NCBI RefSeq assembly: GCF_001294205.1
Contig: NZ_LAQT01000026.1
Span: 47,892-111,891, forward strand
Origin: Amantichitinum ursilacus
GTDB taxonomy: Bacteria; Pseudomonadota; Gammaproteobacteria; Burkholderiales; Chitinibacteraceae
DNA length: 64,000 bases
Reading direction: 5' to 3'
Shown: positions 53,118 to 62,595 of the stretch, piece by piece
Numbering within the stretch: position 1 is the first letter of the stretch
Layout: each line of letters opens with the position of its first letter
Notes under the pieces: model-generated
What the model was told of the DNA's origin: nothing
The model's database searches: none
What the model saw: the letters and a program-made list of their open reading frames with translations, nothing else
Position numbers and translations under genes: made by a program

Positions 53118-54158
53118 TCAGAAGGTGTAGCCGGTTTCGATCTTCTCGCCCGCCGCATCCATAAACACACGGTATAGCGGCGTCAGCTCGGCATAACGCA
53201 CGCACACCTTGCGAATGTATTCCAGCACCCGAGGAATATCCGCCAGATAGCGGTCTTTGCCATCGCGATGATGCAAGCGGGCAAACAGCCCCAGCACTTT
53301 TAGATGCCGCTGCAGCCCTTGCCATTCAAACGCGCGGTAGAACTCGCCAAAATCCTCATCCACCGGAATGCCCGCTTTGCGCGCTTTTTCCCAATACCGG
53401 ATGGCCAGATCCAGCACAAAGGTTTCGTCCCATGCCAGGTAGGCATCGCGCAGCAGGCTGACGATGTCATAGCTGACCGGGCCGTTGACGGCATCCTGGA
53501 AATCAATCACCGCCAGCTCATCGTCTTTGAGCATCAGATTGCGCGAGTGGTAATCGCGCAGCATAAACACGCGCGGTTGCGACACGCTGTGCGCAATGAT
53601 CAGCGCGCAACTGCGTTCCCACGTGGCCAATGCCGCGCCTTGCAGCTCCACGCCCAGATGCTTGCCCAGATACCACTCGCGGCCGATTTCCAGTTCGCGT
53701 CGCAAAAAATGCGCGTCAAAGTCGGGCAGGCCGGCGGGCTGCAACTTGCTCTGGATTTTCACCAGTAAATCGATGGCGCGGTTGTACCAGGCGCGCGCAC
53801 TGGCTTTATCGGTCAGCACGCTGGCCAGCAACACATCGCCCAGGTCTTCCAGCAAGGTCAGTCCCAGCGCGGCGTCGTGCGCCAATACCTGCGGCACGCG
53901 GATGCCTGCCTGGGCCAGCCGTTGCTGGATATCCAGAAACGGCGCGCTATCAAACAGCTGCGGATCGGCGTCCATCACGATCAGGCTGTGGTTGGCAAAA
54001 TGCGCGCGCCAGTACACGCGCACGCTGGCGTCAGAACCGCCCGCGGTCAGCGTTTGCGGCGCGGCGGGCGTTACCGTGGCCAGCCATTGCATGATTTGCG
54101 CCTGGCGGGCGGAACGGTCTGGCCTGTCTGATACGAAGCTGTGTGTGGTTTGCTGCAT
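53118..54158 (-). CDS. amgK: N-acetylmuramate/N-acetylglucosamine anomeric kinase AmgK
   Basis: A 346-aa phosphotransferase of the aminoglycoside-kinase fold. The catalytic loop is MLRDYHSRNLM and the metal loop is VIDFQDAVNGP; TLLEDLGDVLL precedes. AmgK phosphorylates MurNAc at C1, feeding MurU. The ATG at 54158 (MQQTTHSFVSDRPDRS) starts the conserved part. It is divergent from lptD with 59 bp between, as in related genomes. Confidence 0.88.
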   Translation of the reverse strand: MQQTTHSFVSDRPDRSARQAQIMQWLATVTPAAPQTLTAGGSDASVRVYWRAHFANHSLIVMDADPQLFDSAPFLDIQQRLAQAGIRVPQVLAHDAALGLTLLEDLGDVLLASVLTDKASARAWYNRAIDLLVKIQSKLQPAGLPDFDAHFLRRELEIGREWYLGKHLGVELQGAALATWERSCALIIAHSVSQPRVFMLRDYHSRNLMLKDDELAVIDFQDAVNGPVSYDIVSLLRDAYLAWDETFVLDLAIRYWEKARKAGIPVDEDFGEFYRAFEWQGLQRHLKVLGLFARLHHRDGKDRYLADIPRVLEYIRKVCVRYAELTPLYRVFMDAAGEKIETGYTF

Positions 54159-54217
54159 GATTGCCGTTGCATTGGGGTAGAATCCGCCAATTCTATCAGC
54201 ACGCCCCGCCCGGCCGC

Positions 54218-56374
54218 ATGTTCGCAAAACCACCCTACCGCTGCTCTGTCTTTACGCTCGCCCTGTTGTCTGCGTTTGCCCATGCGGCGCCGCCGGCGGC
54301 TACGGACGTTCCCGTCAACCTCTCGGCCGACCACGTGGAGGGCACCCAGCCCAATACGCTGAAGGCGACTGGCGATGTACACATCGTCAAAGGCGATGAA
54401 GAGTATTACGCCGACTGGGCCGACTATGACGACCCTTCCCAGCACATCAAGGCTGGCGACAAGGTGCGCATGGAAAAGAACGGCGCGGTGATGACCGGTC
54501 GCGATCTTGATTATTTTATCGATCGCGCCGAAGGCACCATGCAAGACCCGGAATACCAATTTGCGGGTGGCGTGGGTCGCGGTGACGCCGTCGATATGTT
54601 GTTTAACGGCCAGAACAAGTACCGCTTCAATTCGGGCCGCTTTACCACGTGCCCGGTGCAGACGGACGACTGGTATATCCATGCCCAGCATCTGGACATT
54701 GATTACAACATCAATAAAGGTGAGGCGACCAACGCGTGGCTGGAGTTTAAAGGCACGCCGATCCTGTACATGCCGTGGATGAATTTTCCGCTGGATGACG
54801 GGCGTCAGACCGGTTTCCTGTCGCCTGCGCTGGCCATCAACAACCGTAACGGTATTGATGTCACGCTGCCGTTCTACTGGAATATCGCGCCCAATTACGA
54901 CGCGACCATTTACCCGCGCTATTTTGGCAAACGTGGCTTGATGGTGGGCGCGGAGTTCCGTTATCTGCAGCCCAATTACGCGGGCACCATCCGCGCCGAT
55001 TACCTTGACGATAAAGAAGCCGATGCAGGGCGCTATGACTTGTATTTCAAGCATGCGCAAAAGCTGGCCGACCGGCTAAGCCTGTCGCTCGATATCGAAA
55101 AGGTGTCGGACGACAATTACTTTAACGATTTCGGTGACCGCGCCGCCGTGGCGTCGCAAACCAACCTGCCGCGCCAGGGCATCCTGACTTATGCCGGCGA
55201 TGGCTGGAGCAGTTCGCTCAACTGGTTGCATTACCAGACGCTGCAAAACGCCACGCATACCAACGACATTCCGTATGCGCTGTCGCCGCAACTGACATTC
55301 AGCACTGCGCCCAAGCTGATTGATGGGGTGCAAACCAACTTTTCGGCTGAATTTACCAATTTCACCAGTGAGACCAAGACCAATGGCTACCGCACCTGGG
55401 TGTATCCCAGCGTATCGATGCCATTTATTGCGTCTTATGGTTTTGTCACGCCCAAGATCGGCGTGCACGCCACCAACTACCAGTTAAGCTCGCCCAATGG
55501 CGACGATATGGGTAGCCAGAACCGCGTGTTGCCGATCATGAGCGTGGATTCGGGCCTGGTGTTTGAGCGCGATCTCAACATCAAGGACGAAGGCTTTGTC
55601 CAGACGCTCGAACCGCGCGTTTACTATCTCTATATTCCGTACAAGAACCAGTCCAACCTGCCCAATTTTGATTCGGCGCAGACGGACTTCTCGTACTCGC
55701 AGTTGTTCTCGGAAAACCGCTACACCGGTAATGACCGCATCAACGATGCCAACGAAATCACGCTGGCGTTAACGTCGCGCCTGTTTGAAACCGACACCGG
55801 CATCGAGCGCTTGCGCGCCACCGTGGGTCAGCGTTTTTATTTTTCCAGCCCGCAAGTCTCGCTGGACAGCACCAGCCTGCCGGAAACCAACAAGTCTGAC
55901 TTGCTGGTATCGCTGGGTGGCCAGGTGTGGCGCAACCTCAACGCCAGCTACGATCTGCAATACGATCTGCAGCAAAAATCGACGGGTTATCAGTCGGTGG
56001 GCCTGAACTGGGCGCCGGGCGAGCAAAAAGTGCTGAACGTGCGTTATGTGCTTAACCGCACAGTGGCGATCGAACAGCTGGATGTATCAGGCCAGTGGCC
56101 GGTCAGCCAGAACTGGTACGCGCTGGGACACGTCAATTACTCTTTGCTGACCGCAGACAAGAAACCACTCGATACACTGCTGGGTCTTGAATATAACGGC
56201 GGCTGCTGGGGCTTGCGCCTGGCGGCGCAACGCTATGTCACCAGCGATGGCGGCAACAGCAACACGTATTATTTCCTGCTCCAGTTGGGCGCGCTGGGTG
56301 GACTGGGTACAAACCCGGTGAGTACACTGCGCCAGGCAATCCCCGGTTATACCGACATCTTCCCTACTAAGTGA
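54218..56374 (+). CDS. lptD: LPS-assembly outer-membrane protein LptD
   Basis: A 718-aa protein. The signal peptide is cleaved after FAHA. The periplasmic beta-jellyroll OstA domain is at about residues 35-150 (VNLSADHVEGTQPNTLKATGDV). A 26-strand barrel fills the rest. With LptE it inserts LPS in the outer leaflet. Only two Cys remain in the mature part (FTTCPVQ and GGCWGLR), so a single long-range disulfide is expected instead of the two pairs of E. coli. It leads lptD-surA-pdxA-rsmA. Confidence 0.94.
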   Translation: MFAKPPYRCSVFTLALLSAFAHAAPPAATDVPVNLSADHVEGTQPNTLKATGDVHIVKGDEEYYADWADYDDPSQHIKAGDKVRMEKNGAVMTGRDLDYFIDRAEGTMQDPEYQFAGGVGRGDAVDMLFNGQNKYRFNSGRFTTCPVQTDDWYIHAQHLDIDYNINKGEATNAWLEFKGTPILYMPWMNFPLDDGRQTGFLSPALAINNRNGIDVTLPFYWNIAPNYDATIYPRYFGKRGLMVGAEFRYLQPNYAGTIRADYLDDKEADAGRYDLYFKHAQKLADRLSLSLDIEKVSDDNYFNDFGDRAAVASQTNLPRQGILTYAGDGWSSSLNWLHYQTLQNATHTNDIPYALSPQLTFSTAPKLIDGVQTNFSAEFTNFTSETKTNGYRTWVYPSVSMPFIASYGFVTPKIGVHATNYQLSSPNGDDMGSQNRVLPIMSVDSGLVFERDLNIKDEGFVQTLEPRVYYLYIPYKNQSNLPNFDSAQTDFSYSQLFSENRYTGNDRINDANEITLALTSRLFETDTGIERLRATVGQRFYFSSPQVSLDSTSLPETNKSDLLVSLGGQVWRNLNASYDLQYDLQQKSTGYQSVGLNWAPGEQKVLNVRYVLNRTVAIEQLDVSGQWPVSQNWYALGHVNYSLLTADKKPLDTLLGLEYNGGCWGLRLAAQRYVTSDGGNSNTYYFLLQLGALGGLGTNPVSTLRQAIPGYTDIFPTK

Positions 56375-56381
56375 AACAGTC

Positions 56382-57674
56382 ATGAAGCTTCGTTCTTTCG
56401 CCGCAATCGCCGCGCTGGCTGTTGGCCTGATTGCGCCGTCCCTGCATGCCGCCGAGGTCGAAACCGTCGACCGTATCGTGGCCGTGGTCAACCGCGAGGT
56501 GATCACCGCTAACGAACTGGCTGCGCGCGTCAATGCCGCCCGCAGCAACCTCAAGCAACAGAAGATTGCCGAACCGCCGCTCGAAGTGCTTAACCGTCAG
56601 GTGCTGGAGCGCATGATCAATGAACGCGTGCAGCTGCAATACGCCGCCAATAGCGGTATCAAGGTGGACGACGCGCAGCTGGAGCAAGCGGTTAATTCGC
56701 TGGCCAAGCAAAACAAGATGTCGGTGCCGGAGTTCCGCGATGCGCTGGGCAAGCAAGGCATTACCTACAGCCAGTTTCGCAGCGAAATCCGCAACGAAAT
56801 CACCTTGCAACGCGTCCGCACGCGTGAAATCGACAACCGCACCTATGTGACGGACGCCGAAGTCACCGATTACCTGAAGCTCAACGCCGACAAGCCGTCA
56901 GTGGAATATCACCTGGCGCACATCCAGGTGTCGGTGCCGGAAAACGCCTCGCCGGACGAAGTGGCCGCGCGCCGCGCCAAGGTGGTCACCGCACGCCAGG
57001 AAATCAACGCCGGTAAAGAGTTTGGCACCGCCGCCGCGCAATATTCCACCGCCAAAGACGCCACCGATGGCGGCACGCTGGGTTGGTACGCTGCGGGCAG
57101 CTTGCCCCCTCAACTGGTGGCGCTGCTGCAAAAACTGCAGCCGGGCCAACTGACCGATATCATCCGCAGCCCGGCGGGCTTTGAGCTGGTCAAGCTGCTG
57201 GAAGTGCGCGCCGCCGACCAGCATCAAGTGGTCGACCAGACGCACGTGCGCCACATCCTGATCCGCCCGACCGAACTGGTATCCGAGGGCGAAGCCAAGG
57301 CCAAGCTGCAACAGATTCGTGATCGCATTACCCGCGGCGCCAAATTTGAAGACATGGCGCGCGCGTTCTCCGAAGACGGCAGCGCCAGCAAGGGCGGCGA
57401 TCTGGGCTGGATGAACCCGGGCGATACCGTGCCGGAATTCGAACAAGCGATGAACGCGCTGCAACCGGGCCAGCTGAGCGAAGTAGTGCAAACGCAGTTT
57501 GGTTTCCATTTGCTGGAAGTGCTGGAACGCCGCCAGCAAGACGTGACCGAAGATCGTCAGCGCGTGACCGTGCGCAACGAACTCAAGCAACGCAAATCGG
57601 ACGAACAATTCGAAAGCTGGGCGCGTCAGTTGCGTGACCAGGCCTACGTTGATATCCGCCTGAAAGACGAATAA
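56382..57674 (+). CDS. surA: Periplasmic chaperone / peptidyl-prolyl isomerase SurA
   Basis: A 430-aa exported chaperone for outer-membrane barrels, including LptD. The signal peptide ends SLHA. The N-terminal chaperone domain starts [17 protein letters not shown]. Two PpiC rotamase domains follow (about residues 175-275 and 285-390), each with a GGTLGW or GGDLGWM motif. It begins 7 nt after lptD, so it is cotranscribed with its client. Confidence 0.96.
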   Translation: MKLRSFAAIAALAVGLIAPSLHAAEVETVDRIVAVVNREVITANELAARVNAARSNLKQQKIAEPPLEVLNRQVLERMINERVQLQYAANSGIKVDDAQLEQAVNSLAKQNKMSVPEFRDALGKQGITYSQFRSEIRNEITLQRVRTREIDNRTYVTDAEVTDYLKLNADKPSVEYHLAHIQVSVPENASPDEVAARRAKVVTARQEINAGKEFGTAAAQYSTAKDATDGGTLGWYAAGSLPPQLVALLQKLQPGQLTDIIRSPAGFELVKLLEVRAADQHQVVDQTHVRHILIRPTELVSEGEAKAKLQQIRDRITRGAKFEDMARAFSEDGSASKGGDLGWMNPGDTVPEFEQAMNALQPGQLSEVVQTQFGFHLLEVLERRQQDVTEDRQRVTVRNELKQRKSDEQFESWARQLRDQAYVDIRLKDE

Positions 57675-57700
57675 GCATCAAACCACAAGGACGTCGTATC

Positions 57701-58675
57701 GTGCTGCCGCGCATTGCCATTACCTGCGGAGAACCCGCTGGCATCGGCCCGGAACTGTTGGGGGCGCTGGCGGCAGCAAACTTGTCGGCACAACTGGTCC
57801 TGATCGGTGATCGGGATTTGTTGTGTCAGCGCAATCAGGCGCACTGGCCCGCTTATTCGGCTGAAACCGCCGCGCCGGTATCGATCTGGCATGTGCCGTT
57901 GGGTGCGCCCAGCGTACCCGGCCAGCTGGACCCGGCCAATGCGCAGTTTGTGCTGGATGTGCTGGATGCCGCGATTGCGGGCTGCATGCGCGGCGAGTTT
58001 GAAGCGATGGTGACCGCGCCGCTGCAAAAAAGCGTGATTAACGAAGGCGTGGGTGGCAAGTTCTTTTACGGCCACACCGAATACCTGGCCGAGCACACGA
58101 ACACCTCGCGCGTGGTCATGATGCTCACCGGCGCCAGCTTGCGCGTGGCGCTGGCTACCACGCATTTGCCATTGCGCGAAATTCCGGCCGCCATCACCGC
58201 TGAAAGCCTGACCGAAACACTGACCATTTTGCAGCACGATCTCAAACATCATTTTGGCATTGCCCAACCGCGCATTCTGGTGGCCGGGCTGAACCCGCAT
58301 GCGGGTGAATCAGGCCATCTGGGCCGTGAAGAAATCGAGGTCATCGAGCCGACGCTGGACAAGTTGCGCGCGCAAGGCATGGATCTGATCGGGCCTCTGC
58401 CCGCCGATACGCTGTTTACGCCCCGCCAGCTGGCGCGCGGTGATGCGGTGCTGGCGATGTACCATGACCAGGGTTTGCCGGTGCTCAAGTTCGCCAGTTT
58501 TGGCGAGGGCATCAATGTCACGCTGGGCTTGCCGATTATCCGCACCTCGGTGGACCACGGCACGGCGCTGGATCTAGCTGGCACGGGCAAAGCCGATGCT
58601 GGCAGCCTGATCGCCGCCACCGAATTGGCGATCGAACTGGCCCATAAAAAACGCGCGGTAAACCACCGCACATAG
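57701..58675 (+). CDS. pdxA: 4-hydroxythreonine-4-phosphate dehydrogenase
   Basis: A 324-aa NAD-dependent enzyme of pyridoxal phosphate synthesis. It starts at a GTG with AAGGA upstream: [19 protein letters not shown]. Zinc ligands lie in FYGHTEYLA and [12 protein letters not shown], with [21 protein letters not shown] near the end. It follows surA by 26 nt. Its stop codon touches a perfect palindrome. Confidence 0.95.
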   Translation: MLPRIAITCGEPAGIGPELLGALAAANLSAQLVLIGDRDLLCQRNQAHWPAYSAETAAPVSIWHVPLGAPSVPGQLDPANAQFVLDVLDAAIAGCMRGEFEAMVTAPLQKSVINEGVGGKFFYGHTEYLAEHTNTSRVVMMLTGASLRVALATTHLPLREIPAAITAESLTETLTILQHDLKHHFGIAQPRILVAGLNPHAGESGHLGREEIEVIEPTLDKLRAQGMDLIGPLPADTLFTPRQLARGDAVLAMYHDQGLPVLKFASFGEGINVTLGLPIIRTSVDHGTALDLAGTGKADAGSLIAATELAIELAHKKRAVNHRT

Positions 58676-58693
58676 GGTGGGTCTCGACCCACC
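58676..58693. repeat. REP-like perfect palindrome, copy 2
   Basis: GGTGGGTC-TC-GACCCACC, directly after the pdxA stop. It resembles the elements at 42420 and 58862. Confidence 0.6.
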
Positions 58694-58861
58694 ATTCAGA
58701 GGCAAAGAGCAGGTCGCGAACGTGCGCGTGACGCAGTCCCCGACCTCTCAACGCCGAGTAGCGGGTCAGTGCTCGACCACATATAACGGCTGCAAAGGGC
58801 GACCAGGGCCGCTAAAGCCCTAAGCATCGCCTGTACCTGCGTACTTCTCAATGGCTTTGAT

Positions 58862-58895
58862 GGGTGGGTCTAGACGGGGACGCCGCGTCCCACCC
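58862..58895. repeat. REP-like palindrome, copy 3
   Basis: GGGTGGG (58862-58868) and CCCACCC (58889-58895) enclose an inner stem GGGACG-CCG-CGTCCC (58877-58891). It lies 30 nt before rsmA, in a 250-bp gap otherwise without genes. Confidence 0.6.
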
Positions 58896-58925
58896 GATGC
58901 ACACATTCTTTTTTTTGGCAGGACT

Positions 58926-59729
58926 ATGGGACACATTCCCCGCAAGCGCTTCGGGCAGAATTTTCTGCAAGACCAAAGCGTCATTTACGACATCGTTTCG
59001 GCAATCAATCCCAAGCCGGGCGAGCCCGTGGTCGAAATCGGCCCCGGCCTGGCTGCGCTGACGGAGCCACTGCTGCAACGCGCTGGCCACTTGCACGTGG
59101 TCGAGATTGATCGCGATATCGTCACCCATTTGCAACAGCGCTTTACGCCCGAGCAGCTCACGATCCACAACGCCGATGCGCTGAGTTTTGACTTCGGCGC
59201 GCTGGCGGCCGAAATTGCGCCGGGCAGCAAAATCCGGCTAGCGGGCAATCTGCCTTACAACATCAGCACGCCGCTGTTGTTTCATCTGGCCTCGTTTGGC
59301 GATGCCATTTCCGATATGCACTTCATGCTGCAAAAAGAAGTGGTTGATCGCATCGTGGCCGAGCCCGGCACCACCGATTACGGCCGTCTCAGCATCATGC
59401 TGCAGGTCCGTTTTGCGCCCGAACACATTCTGAACGTGCCCCCCGGCGCGTTCTACCCGCCGCCCAAGGTGGATAGCGCGGTGGTGCGCATGATGCCGTG
59501 GCCCACGCCGCCGTATCCGGTTACCGACATAACGGTGCTGGAACAGATCGTGCAGCAGTCGTTTGGCCAGCGCCGCAAAACGTTGCGCAATAACCTCAAA
59601 GGTACGGTCACCGATGAAACGCTCAGCGCGCTGGGGCTGGATCCCACCTTGCGGCCCGAGCAGATTACCGTTGAGCAATATGTGCGACTGGCCAATGCGC
59701 TGGCGGCCGAAACGCGCCGCCCGCTGTAG
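58926..59729 (+). CDS. rsmA: 16S rRNA A1518/A1519 dimethyltransferase
   Basis: A 267-aa KsgA-type enzyme that dimethylates two adjacent adenines in helix 45. It starts MGHIPRKRFGQNFLQD. The SAM motif is VVEIGPGLAALTEPLL, and the active motif is LAGNLPYNIS (NLPY). Loss of this enzyme gives kasugamycin resistance. GGCAGGACT precedes the ATG. It ends the lptD-surA-pdxA-rsmA block but is 250 bp from pdxA because of the repeats. Confidence 0.96.
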   Translation: MGHIPRKRFGQNFLQDQSVIYDIVSAINPKPGEPVVEIGPGLAALTEPLLQRAGHLHVVEIDRDIVTHLQQRFTPEQLTIHNADALSFDFGALAAEIAPGSKIRLAGNLPYNISTPLLFHLASFGDAISDMHFMLQKEVVDRIVAEPGTTDYGRLSIMLQVRFAPEHILNVPPGAFYPPPKVDSAVVRMMPWPTPPYPVTDITVLEQIVQQSFGQRRKTLRNNLKGTVTDETLSALGLDPTLRPEQITVEQYVRLANALAAETRRPL

Positions 59730-59835
59730 TCAGCGCATGTGGTAAAACCGTAACCGAATCAACGCAATCAGGCACTTGCTTACGGGTTATCCCGGCTTGC
59801 ATACAAGTGGCGATCTACACAGAATCGGGCGCTCA

Positions 59836-60597
59836 ATGAACTCAGATAACTCCGCAATGATCCGTTTTAATCAGGTCAACAAGTGGTATGGCCGCGATCA
59901 CCACGTACTTAAAAACATCAGCCTTGAGGTCAAGCAAGGCGAAGTGGTGGTGGTGTGCGGGCCGTCTGGCTCCGGCAAATCCACGTTGATCCGCACCATC
60001 AACCAGCTTGAGCCCGTTAATGACGGCGAAATCTGGGTAGATGGCGTGCAGGTCAATCATCCGCGCACCAATATCAATCGCTTGCGCGAAGAAGTCGGCT
60101 TTGTGTTCCAGCACTTTAATCTGTACCCGCATCTGTCGGTGCTGCAGAACATTACGCTGGCGCCGGTCAAGGTGCGCAAGATGAGCCAGGCCGATGCCGA
60201 CCAGCGCGGCATGGAATTGCTCGAGCGTGTCGGACTGTCCAACAAACGCGATGCCTATCCCAGCCAACTCTCGGGCGGGCAGCAACAACGCGTAGCCATC
60301 GCCCGCGGCTTGGCCATGCAACCCAAAGTCATGCTGTTTGATGAGCCCACGTCCGCGCTTGATCCCGAGATGATCGGCGAAGTACTCAAGGTGATGCAGA
60401 ACCTGGCCGAATCGGGCATGACCATGATGGTGGTGACGCACGAAATGGGTTTTGCGCGCGAGGTAGCAGACCGCGTGGTTTTTCTGGATCATGGCGAAAT
60501 TCTGGAACAGGCCGCACCGGCCCAGTTCTTTAATAACCCGCAGTGCGACCGGGCGCAGCAGTTCTTGCGTCAGGTGCTGGCCCCCATGCACGGATAA
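59836..60597 (+). CDS. Polar amino acid ABC transporter ATPase, GltL/GlnQ paralogue
   Basis: A 253-aa ATPase of the polar amino acid class. Walker A is [12 protein letters not shown], the signature is [14 protein letters not shown], Walker B is [14 protein letters not shown], and the switch is [11 protein letters not shown]. It resembles the gltL product at 63258 along its whole length and so looks like a duplicate. No permease gene follows; gltI begins 221 bp later. It may serve GltJK or another permease. The ATG at 59836 or 59857 could be used, neither with a strong ribosome site. Confidence 0.85.
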   Translation: MNSDNSAMIRFNQVNKWYGRDHHVLKNISLEVKQGEVVVVCGPSGSGKSTLIRTINQLEPVNDGEIWVDGVQVNHPRTNINRLREEVGFVFQHFNLYPHLSVLQNITLAPVKVRKMSQADADQRGMELLERVGLSNKRDAYPSQLSGGQQQRVAIARGLAMQPKVMLFDEPTSALDPEMIGEVLKVMQNLAESGMTMMVVTHEMGFAREVADRVVFLDHGEILEQAAPAQFFNNPQCDRAQQFLRQVLAPMHG

Positions 60598-60687
60598 GGG
60601 GCGGCAGCGCACCAGCACAGGGCCGGCGGCATTGCTGTCCGGCCCCGATTTTGTCAGGGAAATCCGCAACTTACGCGCTCCCGGGCA

Positions 60688-60703
60688 AGGCATGAAACTT
60701 GCG
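60688..60703 (+). promoter_or_regulatory. Candidate sigma-54 promoter of gltI
   Basis: AGGCATG-AAAC-TTGCG has the invariant GG and GC 10 bp apart and matches TGGCACG-N4-TTGCW at 9 of 12 positions. It lies 115 nt before gltI. Acidic amino acid uptake is sigma-54 dependent in pseudomonads. No enhancer site was found. Confidence 0.4.
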
Positions 60704-60818
60704 ACGCTCAATCGCACAACTCAGGGCTTTAGGGATTTCACCGAGCGCGTTTGAAACACAAACCTGCTTATACTGGTCCTGACGCTAAAACTCGCTTACA
60801 GCAATAATGGAGAACAAG

Positions 60819-61718
60819 ATGACCAAGCTTCTTCCCGCCGCACTCGCAATCGCCACATTGTTTTGCGGTGTTGCCCATGCAGAAGAACTGACCGGCACAC
60901 TCAAGAAGGTCAAGGACAGTGGTGAAATCGTCCTCGGCGTGCGCGATTCCTCGATTCCTTTCGCCTATTACGATAACGCCCAGAAGCCCATCGGTTACTC
61001 CATGGATCTGGCCAACAAGATTGTGGACAACGTCAAAAAGACGCTGAACATGCCCAATCTGAACGTGCGCTATAACCTGGTCACCTCGCAAACCCGTATT
61101 CCGCTGGTGCAAAACGGCACCGTCGACTTCGAATGTGGTTCCACCACCAACAACCTGGAGCGCCAGAAGCAAGTGGCCTTCTCGGTGGGTATCTTCGAAA
61201 TCGGTACGCGTCTGCTGACCAGCAAAAAGTCGGGCATCAAGGATTTCTCCGATCTGGCCGGTAAAAACGTGGTGACCACCGCCGGCACCACGTCCGAGCG
61301 CCTGATCAAGGCCATGAACGCCGACAAGAAAATGAACATGAACATCATCAGCGCCAAAGACCATGGCGAGTCTTTCCTGATGCTGGAATCGGGCCGCGCC
61401 GTCGCCTTCATGATGGATGACGCGCTGCTGGCAGGCGAAATGGCCAAGGCCAAGAACCCGGCCGACTGGACCATCACCGGCAAATCGCAATCGTACGAAA
61501 TCTACGGCTGCTCGATGCGCAAGGATGACCCGGCCTTCAAGAAAGTGGTCGACGATGCGCTGAAGGCCACCTTCAAGTCGGGCGACGTCAACAAGATGTT
61601 CACCAAGTGGTTCCAGCAACCGATTCCGCCGAAGAATCTGAACCTGAACTTCCAGATGAGCGACGAGTTGAAGCAACTGATTGCCAACCCGACCGACAAG
61701 TCGGCTGAGCAAATGTAA
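60819..61718 (+). CDS. gltI: Glutamate/aspartate ABC transporter substrate-binding protein
   Basis: A 299-aa periplasmic binding protein. The signal peptide is cleaved after GVAHA. The ligand pocket motifs include GVRDSSIPFAYYD, IPLVQNGTVDFECGSTTNN and TTAGTTSERLIK, close to E. coli GltI. The ATG at 60819 has GGAG 6 nt upstream; an ATG at 60807 does not. It leads gltIJKL. Confidence 0.94.
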   Translation: MTKLLPAALAIATLFCGVAHAEELTGTLKKVKDSGEIVLGVRDSSIPFAYYDNAQKPIGYSMDLANKIVDNVKKTLNMPNLNVRYNLVTSQTRIPLVQNGTVDFECGSTTNNLERQKQVAFSVGIFEIGTRLLTSKKSGIKDFSDLAGKNVVTTAGTTSERLIKAMNADKKMNMNIISAKDHGESFLMLESGRAVAFMMDDALLAGEMAKAKNPADWTITGKSQSYEIYGCSMRKDDPAFKKVVDDALKATFKSGDVNKMFTKWFQQPIPPKNLNLNFQMSDELKQLIANPTDKSAEQM

Positions 61719-61726
61719 TAGCCCTG

Positions 61727-61761
61727 ACCGCGGCTGCCGGCGTTGGCCTGGCAGCTGCGGT
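61727..61761 (+). other. Stem-loop 1 between gltI and gltJ
   Basis: ACCGCGGCTGCC (61727-61738) pairs with GGCAGCTGCGGT (61750-61761) with one G-T pair and an 11-nt loop, 8 nt after the gltI stop. It has no T run, so mRNA stabilisation of gltI is more likely than termination. Confidence 0.6.
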
Positions 61762-61775
61762 TTCAGGTTGTCCCG

Positions 61776-61826
61776 GGGGCCTGCACCCTCTGTTCCGGCC
61801 TTGCCGCGAGCAGCAGTGCAGGCCCC
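61776..61826 (+). other. Stem-loop 2 between gltI and gltJ
   Basis: A perfect 11-bp stem, GGGGCCTGCAC (61776-61786) and GTGCAGGCCCC (61816-61826), encloses 29 nt and ends 21 nt before the gltJ start. It may limit transcription or translation of the permease genes. Confidence 0.6.
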
Positions 61827-61847
61827 TTTGCATGAGGAAAAACAACC

Positions 61848-62594
61848 ATGAATTACCACTGGGACTGGGGCGTATTTTTCCGATCCACCGGCGTGGGTCA
61901 TGAAATCTACCTGGACTGGTTTTTCAGCGGGCTGGCCATGACACTGGGTCTGGCGCTGGCTGGCTGGATCATCGCGCTGGTGCTGGGCACGGTGCTGGGC
62001 GTAATGCGCACGCTGCCAGGCAAAGTGCTGCCGCGCATTGCGGGCGCGTATGTCGACCTGTTCCGTAATGTGCCGCTGCTGGTGCAGTTGTTCATCTGGT
62101 ATTACGTCATTCCCGACTGGTTGCCCGATGCCATCGGCAACTGGCTCAAGCAGGATATCTCGCCGACCACCAATGCGTTTATTACTGTGATGGTCTGTCT
62201 GGGCCTGTTTACCGCCGCGCGCGTCTGTGAACAGGTTCGCACCGGTATCCAGGCGCTGCCGCGCGGCCAGGCCAATGCCGGCTACGCGCTGGGCCTGAAT
62301 ATCGTGCAGGTTTATCGCCATATCGTGGTGCCGCAAGCGTTCCGGATCATCATTCCGCCGCTCACCTCCGAATTTTTGAACATCATCAAGAACTCGTCCG
62401 TGGCTTCGCTGGTGGCCCTGCCCGAACTGCTGGGCCAGACCAAACAACTGGTCGACTTCAGCGCCGCGCAGTTCGAGGCCTACACCGTGGGCACGCTGAT
62501 TTACTTTGTGGTCAACATCGCCCTGATGTTCTTTATGCGCTGGGTGGAAAAACGCCTGCGCGTACCTGGCCTGATCGCGCTGGGAGGCAAATAA
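61848..62594 (+). CDS. gltJ: Glutamate/aspartate ABC transporter permease GltJ
   Basis: A 248-aa inner-membrane permease of the HisM/GlnP type. It starts MNYHWDWGVFFRSTG. The EAA coupling loop reads RGQANAGYALGLNIVQVYRHI, before PQAFRIIIPPLTSEFLNIIKNSS. About five helices. AGGAAAAACAACC precedes the ATG. gltK starts 1 nt after its stop. Confidence 0.94.
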   Translation: MNYHWDWGVFFRSTGVGHEIYLDWFFSGLAMTLGLALAGWIIALVLGTVLGVMRTLPGKVLPRIAGAYVDLFRNVPLLVQLFIWYYVIPDWLPDAIGNWLKQDISPTTNAFITVMVCLGLFTAARVCEQVRTGIQALPRGQANAGYALGLNIVQVYRHIVVPQAFRIIIPPLTSEFLNIIKNSSVASLVALPELLGQTKQLVDFSAAQFEAYTVGTLIYFVVNIALMFFMRWVEKRLRVPGLIALGGK

Positions 62595-62595
62595 C

